The notes under the pieces are model-generated. The model was not told the DNA's origin, did no database searches, and was given only the letters and a program-made list of their open reading frames with translations. Positions 33,425 to 43,194 of a stretch of 64,000 bases of DNA are shown here, in pieces. Location: positions 1 through 64,000 of the forward strand of contig NBIV01000152.1 of assembly GCA_003194525.1 (NCBI GenBank), read 5' to 3'. This stretch comes from Gracilariopsis chorda. Lineage: Eukaryota > Rhodophyta > Florideophyceae > Gracilariales > Gracilariaceae. A program made the translations under genes and the position numbers. Every line of letters begins with the position of its first letter. Position 1 is the stretch's first letter.

Positions 33425-33780
33425 TGAGACTTTGTTGCCTTTCTGATAATCCGCATGAATTGCGCACAGCGGCTACCGTACAACCGTTGTGGTGGTTTGC
33501 TCGATGCCATTGGAGGCACGCGTTGGGTGCGGGGTGTCGTTCAAGCTGGCGCGACAGTCCCCCCCCTCCCTACTTGGATCGTTCTTCGTTGTTGCGTGCA
33601 GTCTGGCAAATGGGGAAGCGTGCACGGACGCTGCTCGTGAATGGGAGCTGCGGTTAGTAGTTTGGTGAGGGAGGTGAGCACGCATGCTGTGCTGCGGATC
33701 TGGCTTGCGACTATCGTCGCGCGGTTTAGGGCGGCTTCCATGCGCCACACTGTAGCGAGCGTCTGCAGGCGAAAGCAGCT
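33425..33780. other. Possible N-terminal remnant of the Helitron gene
   Basis: Minus-strand frames here are short and mutually shifted. Their position upstream of the Rep domain fits the Cys/His-rich N-terminus of Helitron proteins, but I cannot trace it. No other gene is visible. Confidence 0.3.
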
Positions 33781-33820
33781 AATCATTACAGTTACACACA
33801 AGTATGTAACTGTAATGATT
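33781..33820. repeat. Perfect 15-bp inverted repeat
   Basis: AATCATTACAGTTAC and its exact reverse complement are separated by 10 nt. It lies on the 5' side of the Helitron gene. Helitrons carry their terminal hairpin on the 3' side, so a link is not established. Confidence 0.8.
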
Positions 33821-33921
33821 ATCTGTAATAGAGCCAGCGCTTTGTGCGGCCATGCGCTCCGGTTTTGTACATGATTACACGAAATAACTTTCAGATTATA
33901 GCCAATGCATGCTAACCATGT

Positions 33922-34170
33922 GTGATACGTGTTGATTTTCTTAGATTTTCTGGGAAGTTCCCACTGGAGATACTCTCTGCGAGAGACTGCCTCCGTAGAC
34001 TGTCTTCGCCACGCTTTTCGAGTTCGCTACTGGCAATTTCGGGCACCCAGTCCCACACCATCCTTCTCCACCCTGAGCGAACAGGCACTCAACCATATAG
34101 CGGCCGCTGTGAACAGGCGCCAACTCCTTTCTAAGGTGACGGCGCGGTCTACTGCAACCCAGTGCCCAAA
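33922..34170 (+). pseudogene. 3'-end fragment of a retroelement ORF
   Basis: Translated pieces HTILLHPERT and, one frame shift later, AAAVNRRQLLSKV match HTILLRVERT and AAAVNQRHLTKA encoded on the minus strand at 42086-41990. The order and spacing agree, so both are ends of one repeat family. A TTCGTTCGTTC run follows both. The fragment lies in the same orientation as, and just upstream of, the next gene. Confidence 0.6.
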
Positions 34171-34350
34171 ACTCTTGACAAGTCGCTCGTTCGTTCGTTC
34201 TTTTGTTTGTACTACCCATCCGTCCTTCCGATCGGAAGCGTGGAGCTTTTGCTTACAACGCCGGCAATCTACAAACGTTACACATTCGTACTGAAAGAAA
34301 ACAGTCTTCCCTCACTCACCTCAATTGGAGCTGCGCGTACGAAACTGAAC

Positions 34351-34920
34351 ATGTCTGATGAGGAAGGTAACATCGCTCGCGGCGCTTTGTCACATTCGCT
34401 CTTACGGCAGCCGGTAGCTTACACGAAGCCGTGGTCTGACGACTGGTTTCCTGGAAATGTGCCTTATTCCAAACGAGAGGATCAGGGGTTCGAGCGTGCA
34501 GACGTTCCTCCTAAGCAAGACCATGAGGAGATTCCCAGTCTCAACTTCATTGGAATGCCAGTGCCGAGCGCCGTCCTACTGAATTCTGCATGCTTGGAAC
34601 AACATACTGAATGCTTGACTTCGATGTTCACTGACAGTGATAGTTCTGAAATGATACCCTTGTTGCTGAAGTATGGTTCGGTCGCCGAAACGTTATCCAG
34701 ACTTTCACGCACCCTGAGAGCATGTCTATTGGACTATTCGCAACTGCCCCAGGAGCCGTCAAGCGAACAAGCTGCAAAGCTGATAAGCATCATTTTGCCA
34801 ATGTCGGCTCTCTCCAAGAGAGCAATGTCCTCGGTCGAAAGTGATTGGGAGAAGTCGAAAATTTCAACTGAAGAACCCGTCGACTGGAACAATTTGAGCC
34901 TATCTCAAAACACACCATGA
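34351..34920 (+). CDS. Unknown 189-residue protein
   Basis: The ATG at 34351 (MSDEEGN) is chosen because the in-frame codons upstream derive from the retroelement fragment. The product is acidic, Ser/Leu-rich in its second half and without recognised domains. Predicted helices around residues 110-180 include LSRLSRTLRACLLDYSQLP. It may be a first exon. I have no functional inference. Confidence 0.5.
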   Translation: MSDEEGNIARGALSHSLLRQPVAYTKPWSDDWFPGNVPYSKREDQGFERADVPPKQDHEEIPSLNFIGMPVPSAVLLNSACLEQHTECLTSMFTDSDSSEMIPLLLKYGSVAETLSRLSRTLRACLLDYSQLPQEPSSEQAAKLISIILPMSALSKRAMSSVESDWEKSKISTEEPVDWNNLSLSQNTP

Positions 34921-35943
34921 ACATTGACGATCTTCAAGTTCTTGAGGTCTTGACAATTCATTTCGAGGACCGGGTTTCGTTACTCTGCGTAAAGCGCTTG
35001 GGATGCAGTGATTCGCACATGTATTAGTATGGGTGGTAGCAGCTTTTAACACATTCTATAAATGAAGCGATCCTTTTGATATGTTCAAAAGGTGATAAAC
35101 TTTGTCCTTTGAATAGGGAGCCGCTTTGCGAGTTATGTCTAAGCGCGTACATGAGGTATGGAGTACCATCGCAATTACTGCCCGGAACTAACGTCCTGGA
35201 GAGCGTTCTGGAGAGCGTATAAGGGATTGCGATAAGCATAAAGTTTGTTAGAGAATGTTAACGTAGTGTTAAAAACAGTTTAAAGAAATCGATGAGTTCT
35301 GTGTTTGCCGCGTTCGAACAGCAGCAATCATCCTCCATTGCGGCGAGTGGAGCCGCTAGCGCCAAGGCTATAAGCGAGTGGCGGTGAAAACGGCGCGGCC
35401 GAGAGTAGTGGCGCCGAGACCGGCCACGGCAATGGCGAGCAGGAGTTGCTGACGGCGGGACTCGGCCCAAATCGGCCACGAAGCGGGTCAGGCGATGGGG
35501 CTCTCGGTTAGGATAACTCATACCAATTGCGCCTAAAGCCATGCGACAGTGGCAGAGACCATCCTTCTGGTCAGCTTGTACCTTTGTATCCATACGAGGA
35601 TAGGTTTTGTGACCAGAAGGATGATCTCGACAGTACAGGTATCTACCTTCGGTACCGTTGCGAAAAGGTCTAATTTGGAGAAAGGCCAGGTTTGGTAAGC
35701 TACCTTCTCTTGGCCATATCTCATAGCCTCTTGAGCATCATGGAGATCCAAAGCGCTCGTTCTCTTCGTCTCAGTGAGACGAAGAGAACGAGGTAAAAAG
35801 CGCGCCACGTTTGAATAACAATCGCCCTATACCCAATAAAAGAAGACTTGCAGTCCGTTTTCTTTTACAATGAGTCCATTTCCAACTTTCTACAGCACAC
35901 CCACAACCAGTCTTGAGACTGCTACATCTCCTCAACCCCATCA
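34921..35943. other. Intergenic DNA with hairpins, no clear gene
   Basis: Two hairpins stand out: ATCCTTCTGGTCA (35566-35578) with its complement at 35610-35622, and a near-loopless palindrome at 35756-35792. Minus ORFs of 91-111 codons cross these structures and look fortuitous. A MITE-like remnant is possible. Confidence 0.5.
35756..35792. repeat. Perfect 18-bp inverted repeat with 1-nt centre
   Basis: CTCGTTCTCTTCGTCTCA at 35756-35773 is followed by one G and its exact reverse complement at 35775-35792. Palindromes with almost no spacer are unstable in genomes, so a perfect one is probably young or selected. Confidence 0.95.
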
Positions 35944-36417
35944 ATGGCGTTGTCCATGCGTCACCGAGAATCCCGACATGCCAAAAGCAAAACAAAAGCA
36001 GAGCTACGCTGTCAACAGAAACAGCAAGCTATTGCACTCCTCAAAGACACCAAAATGAAACTCTCCATTCGAGACATAGCACAACAAACCACACTCAGTA
36101 AGAGTCTTGTCTATGTTCTCAAAAAACTTGTCGACACCAAACAAGAAGACAAACAGCGTGAGAAAGAGGAACCTCAGCGTCGGAAAAGTGATAAACAGGC
36201 ACAACGCAAGAGATGCCCAGACATAAAACATCATGAGGCTTTTCGTTCAAGAGTTATAAAAGTTTGCGTGCGTGGAGTGCGCAGAATGAAAGGGATTCGT
36301 ACGCTAAAGAACTGCGGTGAGTCAAAGCGCAAGAGTGTTGAAATAGCTGCCATGACGAGTGTGTTACTTGCCGATGTATTTTGTGCTGCAACGAGCACGA
36401 AGCGTTTCCAAAATTGA
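35944..36417 (+). pseudogene. Helix-turn-helix protein, likely transposase N-terminal fragment
   Basis: A 157-codon frame encodes KLSIRDIAQQTTLSKSLVYVLKK at about residues 39-60, a helix-turn-helix like those at the N-terminus of Tc1/pogo-type transposases or Psq domains. A highly basic Lys/Arg/Gln stretch follows. No catalytic DDE domain is present before the stop or in the downstream sequence, so this is a fragment or a small DNA-binding protein. Confidence 0.45.
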
Positions 36418-36876
36418 CCCCGTCGAACGGGTTTTGGAGCCCCGCAAGAAGGGGAGGGGTTTTGAGCATGGCGGAGGAACGCAGTCGAGTTCGAGCTCGA
36501 TACTGACGTTTTCAGTGGAATAGACTGCGCTGAAGCGATTGCACTAGGTTTCAGTGCGCAAAAGTAAAAGGTTTTTGAGTTACATTTCAGGTTTCTGAAA
36601 TATGTCCATATTAAGCCTTTTCTGAACGGTAGCTGCCGCTGTTGCCGCCGTTGCCGCCGTTGCCGCCACCGCGTACATCGCTGCCACCTTTGCCACCTCG
36701 CTGACACTTTTCGCACTTATGCCACCCTGGCCACCCTAGCCACCGTCGTCATAATTACCGCCGATAGCGTCACCATAATCGCCGCTGGTCTCCTTCTGCG
36801 TCGCAATCTTCGTCTCCCCGTTGCCTACTGTCCTCGTCGCCCTGATCGCTCTCATCGCCCGCGCAAGCCTTTCAGA
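36418..36876. other. Simple-repeat stretch, no gene
   Basis: A run based on TTGCCGCCG/TTGCCACC occupies about 36625-36790. A minus ORF through it translates as Arg/Gln repeats and is rejected as coding. Confidence 0.5.
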
Positions 36877-37113
36877 ATGTCTGGTGCTAAAAGAGCGTTC
36901 GAGACTATATTGAAGAACACGAAAGAAGCGCGAAATCAACTAGGATCAACCCTGGCCGTTAAAGGCAGAAAGAAACTAAGCCAAGGAGACACGGCGAAGT
37001 CCGCCGAGAAGTCTGAAGATACAAAGGGTCAAGGATCGTCCACGAAAAGTGGGCAGAACGTCTCTGCCAAGATTCCTAGGAGTGAAGATAGTGGTGGTAA
37101 AACAGAGAAGTAA
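36877..37113 (+). CDS. Small Lys/Ser-rich protein or first exon
   Basis: A 78-codon ORF gives a very hydrophilic product with an early helix (AFETILKNTKEARNQ) and a Lys/Ser/Gly tail, as in small nuclear or nucleolar proteins. There is no recognised domain. The downstream 37.1-38.0 kb shows no clear continuation. Confidence 0.35.
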   Translation: MSGAKRAFETILKNTKEARNQLGSTLAVKGRKKLSQGDTAKSAEKSEDTKGQGSSTKSGQNVSAKIPRSEDSGGKTEK

Positions 37114-38003
37114 CCATCGGGTCTCGATATTGTAATCGTGGTGAAACGTTGATATGCATTGTAGGTAGAACACACTGCTTTTTTCACGAAGTCCAATGCG
37201 TAACAGCTGCGTGGTCTGAGCGAGGAGGGGCCTTAGAGATCTTTTTGTGATACTCACCGAAGAACGGAGAGCCGCGGCCATTCCATGCATGCGATCGATG
37301 CTTCATACAACATTGTGTCCTTGCTGTGTCACAGCCCGTAATATCGGTGGAAGCTTGATAAACTTTTTTCCTGAACCATGCTCACATTATACGTAAGCTT
37401 GTTGTTACTATTGAATAAGCTCGATGAACGCTTCTTCCCCAGTATCCTCGCCAGCCATAACGCAATAACGCAACAATGGCAATTCGAGTTACCTATGGAG
37501 AACGTGTCACATGTACACAGTTATGTTTATATGGCTCGTTCAGTGGAGGTTGACTTCTTGTTTATGTTTGGTTGGGACATTGGTGGGGCGAGTTGCCCAT
37601 TCGAATGAAGCGAGCGCTTTCTGGTGTGGTGAGAGAGATGAGCCCGTCTCGTGTTGGCGGGGTGTTGACACATTTTGCGTGTCTTTTTACGCTTGTGCGG
37701 CACATGGTGGCGGGTTGCGCGATCTGAAAGCTGCTTCGGCTCTGAAAGCAGATGTATGGCTAGAGGGATATTAGGCTAAGATGTGTAAAGACAATCTCTT
37801 CCGCCTTAGCTTTCAAAGCCACCGATCAGGTGAATGACATTAACGAACATTTCCGTTGCTGTACATTCAATACGTTCTCATGTCTCCCAATCTCATAAAG
37901 CATTGCCAATTTACAATAATAATTCTTTTCTTCTATCGAATGTTCTTTTCAATGTTGGGTTCTGCCGAAGATTTTAAACAAGACCGTCGCCTTCAACTAG
38001 AAG
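37114..38003. other. No gene recognised
   Basis: Short ORFs of 60-100 codons occur on both strands without motifs. No repeats stand out. Confidence 0.4.
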
Positions 38004-38654
38004 TTACCTGGTCGATGGTGATTCGTCCCGCAGTACATGTTCCGATTCAGCTCTTTTATCAGAGCCTATCGAAACATCTACGAATAAGTCCCATTCTTGG
38101 GCCAGGATCGACCATAGACGGAACATCCGGCGATTCAATTCGCATGCAAGATGGGTGATTTGTGCGGCTGTCTCGAACGAAATACCGTTGTCCGGATTTG
38201 GTGAGTCAAGTAACTCATCTCTTATTTTTGCCAGCAAACCTGCTCCGCGTTCAATATGACAGCCGAAAAGATAGAGCAATCTTGCTTTCTTCCTGATCAA
38301 TCCAGTTGAAAATTCATCGCACAGTTCACACGGTAATTCGACAGCACTAGGAACCTTGTACAAATCCTGAGAGACTTTCGTCCGAAACTCCGAACTCACT
38401 GCAGCAGGTTCCATTTCCAAAAGCTGCATTCGTAATGACTGGTTGCTCATCTCGAAAAACTTCTTAACCGTCTCTTTGCCTTGAGTCCTTCCTGTCTGAT
38501 GGGAATGAGCTTGAAAGCCAGAGAAAGCACCGAGTGCGAGAGTGTTCTCGATCCGCTTCTGTTTAGACACCGCGGTGTCTAAACAACGAGAACAGAGACA
38601 CCCGATGGTATATTGATGTCCGATCTGGGTACGAAATCCCACCCCTCTAAACAC
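38004..38654 (-). CDS. Unknown protein with a CxC..C cluster
   Basis: A 216-codon frame contains YTIGCLCSRC near its N-terminus and a helical C-terminal half (about residues 70-200). The Cys cluster after an aromatic stretch recalls the post-SET part of SMYD-type proteins, but no SET motifs precede it within the frame, so this is only a hint. Its first codons run through one arm of an inverted repeat shared with the divergent gene's upstream region, so the true start may be internal. Confidence 0.4.
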   Translation of the reverse strand: MFRGVGFRTQIGHQYTIGCLCSRCLDTAVSKQKRIENTLALGAFSGFQAHSHQTGRTQGKETVKKFFEMSNQSLRMQLLEMEPAAVSSEFRTKVSQDLYKVPSAVELPCELCDEFSTGLIRKKARLLYLFGCHIERGAGLLAKIRDELLDSPNPDNGISFETAAQITHLACELNRRMFRLWSILAQEWDLFVDVSIGSDKRAESEHVLRDESPSTR

Positions 38655-38763
38655 CCCTAGAATCGGGGGTTCAGATGGGTTCAGAAAGCTTCCCCTATTA
38701 CACCTGTCACCAAGTATTGGGTACAGAAACTAAAAGGGTACAGATCGGACATCAATATACCAT
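38605..38763. repeat. Inverted repeat with 23-bp perfect arms in a divergent intergenic region
   Basis: The arm at 38605-38627 is the exact reverse complement of 38741-38763, with a 113-bp loop. It lies between a minus-strand ORF and a plus-strand ORF, so it could be a shared regulatory site or the ends of a very small element. Confidence 0.9.
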
Positions 38764-38916
38764 TAAACCGGTACGCTGTGGCATCCACACCGGCACGGTT
38801 GCTACGCATGCTTGGAAAGGCCCTGAGATCCGCGGCCTCGCCGACTTTTTAGGGTTGTGCTAACAAACTCGGAGGGCTTGCCCAGTTGTCTCAGCGTTCG
38901 TTGTACGGAGTACGCC

Positions 38917-40208
38917 ATGAGTACTCATGTTAACCATATCTTAAAGAACTGCCATTTCTCTTTTGATGTAGTATGGGCGAAGCCGTTTTCAGATATCTGG
39001 GAAGCTTTGACATGTGTTCGAACAGCGACAGATCGTATGGATCTGCGTGAATCCCTGCGAATTCTTTCGCAAAAAGCGCTGGAAAACGAAGATGTGAGAA
39101 GAAGTAATGAAGGTAAGGACATTGCGACGGTTTCCAGACGAGTGACGAAGTACGTTCTTCTTCACATTGGAGCCTTGTATGCTTCTCTGTGCAACACAAG
39201 CTATTAGGCTCTTATCAAAAAGCAGGAGCTCTTGTTCTTAAATCTTGGAGCAGTGGAAGCTGCGTAGCCCCGGTGCCTTTTCTGGCACTATGCTCAGGAA
39301 TGCACAACACAATCCATGAACTCCCGGTTATTTGCGTACTTCCATTTCTTATCCACGCCGTTGTTTACTTCGGAGGTGGTTCTAACGAAAGCAGTTTTGA
39401 TCCTGGATCCGAAAGAACTGCCGCATTCTTACGAAACTGTCTACCAGAGAGCTCATCTCCAGAATTGTCCAAAATTGTAGAACTGGCCCTGGAGCTCTTT
39501 GAACACTGGGAAAGCATTTTTCCTGTCAGATTTTCATACGACAGTGAGAAAGCAACGAGAGTTAATCTGGCATGGGAACAGGAAGTTTGCGCCTCGGAAT
39601 TGAAGGTTCCGTCGGGAGCAAGTTATACCGTATTTGAAGAGTTCAGGCCATGGATGCTCACTGTGACAAAGATAACCCAGTCTCAGCTTCCCCCCTGCCT
39701 TCGAGAGGCAGCCCGTATATATTTCCTACACCGGGAATTTTGCGTGGACTTCGATTCTAGTAGTGCTTCGGAGATCATCTCGTACGCAAGTTACCGTGGG
39801 CAAGGGTACCAGGCCCCCCAGATTCGGGATAATCATCTCCAAATGATTATTTCTAGTATCTGGACGAAACTGCGATGTTATGCTGAGTGTTTAAGCCAAA
39901 CGACCTCGAGTATGGCCTCGACACGAAATGTAGGGTTTGATGAGGCTTTAATCCGTACTGTTTCTCCTCTGGTACTAAACTTATGCATTGCTTCCCATGT
40001 CATAATGGGTAGTGGGGAGAACTTCATTGCTGTTCATCCACAAATGTGGGTTTCTCTCTCCCTGAATCAGACATCCAGGTCGTATTGGACATCGTGTGAT
40101 AAATGTATGGAAGGGGACATGAATAGGACGGATGATCTAGAAATTGTTTCTGATACACTTGATAGTTTGTCTCTATTGGATGATGATTTAGAGTTCTTCA
40201 CGGGCTAA
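38917..40208 (+). pseudogene. Unknown long protein in two overlapping frames
   Basis: Frame 1 from ATG 38917 ends at TAG 39205-39207. A second frame opens at 39189 and runs to 40208 (339 codons). Both look protein-like, with a Leu/Cys-rich helical composition and an acidic C-terminus (LSLLDDDLEFF). A single-base shift, an unrecognised intron or programmed frameshifting could join them. I recognise no domain. Confidence 0.5.
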
Positions 40209-40386
40209 GCCCAAATCCTATTGAACATCATTTAGTGGGCTTTGTCCAGAACAAAAGGATGACATTTGCACATGTACCGTTGGTACGGTAAGCTTTTTAT
40301 GCTGTAGAGGAAAGGGAAAGCCGGTTACTTCCACACTCTACCCCAGCACTTTCAGGTACAGCAGCATGACTAAAATCTTCTACTTT

Positions 40387-41799
40387 TCAAGAATGACTGG
40401 TGGTAGTCCTCCCTTCTGAAAGGAGGTGCAGCTGAATCATCATCAATGCGAAACTTGTGCATGCTTCCATTCTTTCCAACTTTCTACTATACTCTATCGT
40501 GCGATACCATCTATGAATCGTGCAACAACTGATAACCACCTCAAATCTGCTTATCGCTCTGTACATCTGTCGCAACCTTTCGATGGTATCACAGTCTTTC
40601 CACATTTCGAAAAAGAAATCTAAATCATCTTCCGATGCATCGCAATTCTGTGCGAATAGGTATAAGTCTCGAAAGGGATTAGAAACGCAAGTGGAGGCAA
40701 AGTCAATAAACCGAAACCCATCTTCCTTACAATCAACTACATTCAATGCATTCAAATCCCCATGGACGAGAGTGATAGGAACTTGGAACTGAGAAAGTTC
40801 TGTACATATGTCCGAGAGATAGTCCATCAACAACGTCTTTTGATAATCAGACTCAAATGGTGCGTCTCCGGTCATGCGAAGTATCTCCATGTAGCATTGC
40901 GATGTCCATTCCGAGTCTGACATCATCTCATCAACAAGTTTGCGAACATATGGTCCGTCGACTACTTCAACACCCTTGTCCCGAAGTCTACTTACTAACG
41001 GAATTGATTTTCTTTGAATGCTCACCCATGTCGTGAGGACATTACGAAACAGATCGGGATTCCTTGATGCTAAGCAGGCATCCTCACCGGCAAGCACTTT
41101 TCCTTGACCAAGCATAAGTAACCACTTCCTGTCCCTTTCTACGCTAAGAGGTTTGACAAAACAGGTAGGCAGAACTTCTGCAATTGAATCAGCGACTGTG
41201 ACCTCGTCGAAAAAGGTGTTCGGACCAACCTCCTTGAAGTATATTAAAGACTCACATGCAGTGCGAGCACGCAATATGCATCCCTCGGCCTTTCTCGTCA
41301 TCTGCTCAATTTCGATTACATCAAAGCCATTGGCTTTTGATTCCTTCTGTATCCATTCGGCTGCCTGCTTTATCCAGCCAGGAGCAGAGTACGGGTACAA
41401 GCGATCTTCGACATAGGAGAGTCCTTTATCCCTGTAGTTTTGAACAAATTGCTTCACACAGGGCATCTCCGTCGCATAGGAAACGCGCAAGACTTCGCTC
41501 TTTGGTATCCATAACATACCTGGTGGAGCTGCAGCATCTTGGGTGGAAAGTACCTCGAAAATCAGTATGCTCCTCTGATAATCTAGTGTGCTTCGCTCCA
41601 ATGAGGGCTTACTCACTTCGCCTTCAGTTCGAAGGAGAAAAAGCTGAACGCTGTTGCCCAAGAGCTCCTGTGCCTTCCTACACAGCTTCCATACGTCCGT
41701 GGCATCGTCACCATCGTGGTGGATACGGGGCAGTCGGAAATCATTTTGGACGAGAAGCTCACCTGCCTGAGGGCGAAGAAGAATGGCGAAGTACACCAT
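40387..41799 (-). CDS. APH-family phosphotransferase-like protein
   Basis: The frame is intact. I choose the ATG at 41799 (MVYFAILLRP) because a TATA-like TTATATAAT lies about 70 bp upstream. The C-terminal half has the aminoglycoside/choline kinase-like catalytic loop LVHGDLNALN (HGDxxxxN) and the metal-binding FIDFAST. The N-terminal ~130 residues resemble a NUDIX-like or unknown alpha/beta domain. Family members phosphorylate small molecules; the substrate here cannot be inferred. It is one of the few intact host-type genes in the window. Confidence 0.75.
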   Translation of the reverse strand: MVYFAILLRPQAGELLVQNDFRLPRIHHDGDDATDVWKLCRKAQELLGNSVQLFLLRTEGEVSKPSLERSTLDYQRSILIFEVLSTQDAAAPPGMLWIPKSEVLRVSYATEMPCVKQFVQNYRDKGLSYVEDRLYPYSAPGWIKQAAEWIQKESKANGFDVIEIEQMTRKAEGCILRARTACESLIYFKEVGPNTFFDEVTVADSIAEVLPTCFVKPLSVERDRKWLLMLGQGKVLAGEDACLASRNPDLFRNVLTTWVSIQRKSIPLVSRLRDKGVEVVDGPYVRKLVDEMMSDSEWTSQCYMEILRMTGDAPFESDYQKTLLMDYLSDICTELSQFQVPITLVHGDLNALNVVDCKEDGFRFIDFASTCVSNPFRDLYLFAQNCDASEDDLDFFFEMWKDCDTIERLRQMYRAISRFEVVISCCTIHRWYRTIEYSRKLERMEACTSFALMMIQLHLLSEGRTTTSHS

Positions 41800-41863
41800 A
41801 TGTGAAGTGAGAGAGTACGAAAGAAGCTGAGCGTGCCACGATCTTGGAAGCGGGATGTGCAAT

Positions 41864-41872
41864 TATATAATG
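41864..41872 (-). promoter_or_regulatory. TATA-like element of the phosphotransferase gene
   Basis: ATTATATAAT precedes the chosen ATG by about 70 bp on the minus strand, and a CT-rich stretch (CTCTCTCTCTAC) lies just upstream of it. Confidence 0.35.
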
Positions 41873-41879
41873 TAGAGAG

Positions 41880-42086
41880 AGAGAACGAACGAAAGCCTTT
41901 ATTTATGATTTTGGGCTGGCCCCTACACGGGGTGAGCAGGGGCTCCGGTGACCCCCTGGGGGGAGCTAAGGCCGCCTTACAGCCACAGTGAACCAACGCC
42001 GCCTTAGTAAGGTGGCGTTGGTTCACTGCGGCTGCTGTCAGCTGCAGGACCGTCCTTTCCACGCGCAGGAGGATGGTGTGGTACTC
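41880..42086 (-). pseudogene. 3'-end fragment of a retroelement ORF, distal part
   Basis: Read on the minus strand, this continues the ORF at 49230-48830 once the 42087-48829 retrotransposon and one TACTC copy are removed. It encodes HTILLRVERT and AAAVNQRHL, as does 33922-34170. Downstream on the minus strand come a TTCGTTCGTTC run and the phosphotransferase gene. Confidence 0.6.
42082..42086. repeat. Target-site duplication TACTC, left copy
   Basis: TACTC precedes the LTR at 42087 and recurs at 48830-48834 directly after the other LTR. Confidence 0.93.
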
Positions 42087-43150
42087 TGTGGGCGCCATCA
42101 CGAGACGGTGACGCAAGGGGCCAAAACGTTGTAATAATAAAAGCCAAAAGGGTGCTCTTCGTAGCTAAAAGCCCCAAAACAAGTTGAAAACAGTGGGATC
42201 AAAAGAACTAAACCCACTCGATGAAATAAAACAACACTAGGGAGAGCAAGAGGCTCAATCCCCAAATAAAACTTCTTAACTTCTTTGTTGAAACGGCGCG
42301 CAACCCAAGAATTATGTCAAGGATCACTAAGGGTCAGACCCTCGGCTTCCGGTCAGACACTGCGGATGTGAAGTGGATTCTGCAGCCTACCTACCTCTGC
42401 ACTAACCAGAAGCAGGCGCATACAATCCTTACAGGGCTTCCCGAGGAGAGCTACTAACAGCGGGATATGCTTTCACTCTGTACCCAAGCTGGCCCTTTGC
42501 AGGAAAGGTTGCACGGCACGTCGCCTGCGGATAGCTTCCCGTCAAGTACTTCCGTCCGGAAATCACCAGGTCTTTCGACCGACACCGTTATCCGAGCAAA
42601 GCTCCGGTGGGGCTCACAGACGACAGAAACACCTTTTGGTACACACTACCCGTCTCCCGTCCACGCCTAAGGCGCTTCAACCGGTCTTAGCGACGGTACT
42701 TCCCCACCCTATTGGACAACTAGCGGCATACGCCTCACTAGAAGCCCTTTATCCAGTGTCGAACGCCTCACTGGTTGTTGATGATAGTTGAAGTGGCTGA
42801 AGGTTGATAGGGGGTGGGGCTTAGATGTTGGTCGATTGTTGAGGTGAGTTCAGACCGAAGTCCGAAGCTCAGAACCTCTTTTTATAGTGTTTAGAGGCAC
42901 TACAAACGAGCTAAATACGCATTTATACTTGCTAGTTACTCATGTGTGCGTCTAGGTTACTCCATTGGCTTCTAGAGACCTCTGGGGCTGCACACTAACC
43001 AATAATAAAGTGACAATTTGCGCCAGCATCACTAAAATACTGTAGTCTTTGCTGGGCCAACAAAGCGTGCAATGTGCTAGACACTACTGGAACATTCTAC
43101 ACGTGTGTTCCAGCAATGTCTGGCACATTCCGGAACATTAGCGACCGACA
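42087..43150 (-). repeat. 3' LTR of the young Gypsy element
   Basis: This is the element's 3' copy, since the gene runs on the minus strand. In element orientation it starts TGTCGGTCGC at 43150 and ends CGCCCACA at 42087. The adjoining internal sequence GAGGTTGGGGTTG serves as a poor polypurine tract. Confidence 0.95.
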
Positions 43151-43194
43151 CAACCCCAACCTCAAGGGTTGCCACGCCGCGGCAACCTGAAAAC

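Noticed and set aside
33781..33820. Helitron terminal hairpin
   Set aside because: Helitron hairpins lie near the 3' end; this inverted repeat is on the 5' side and no CTRR end was found beside it.
36231..36716. 161-codon minus ORF
   Set aside because: Its Arg/Gln repeats come from the TTGCCGCC simple repeat.
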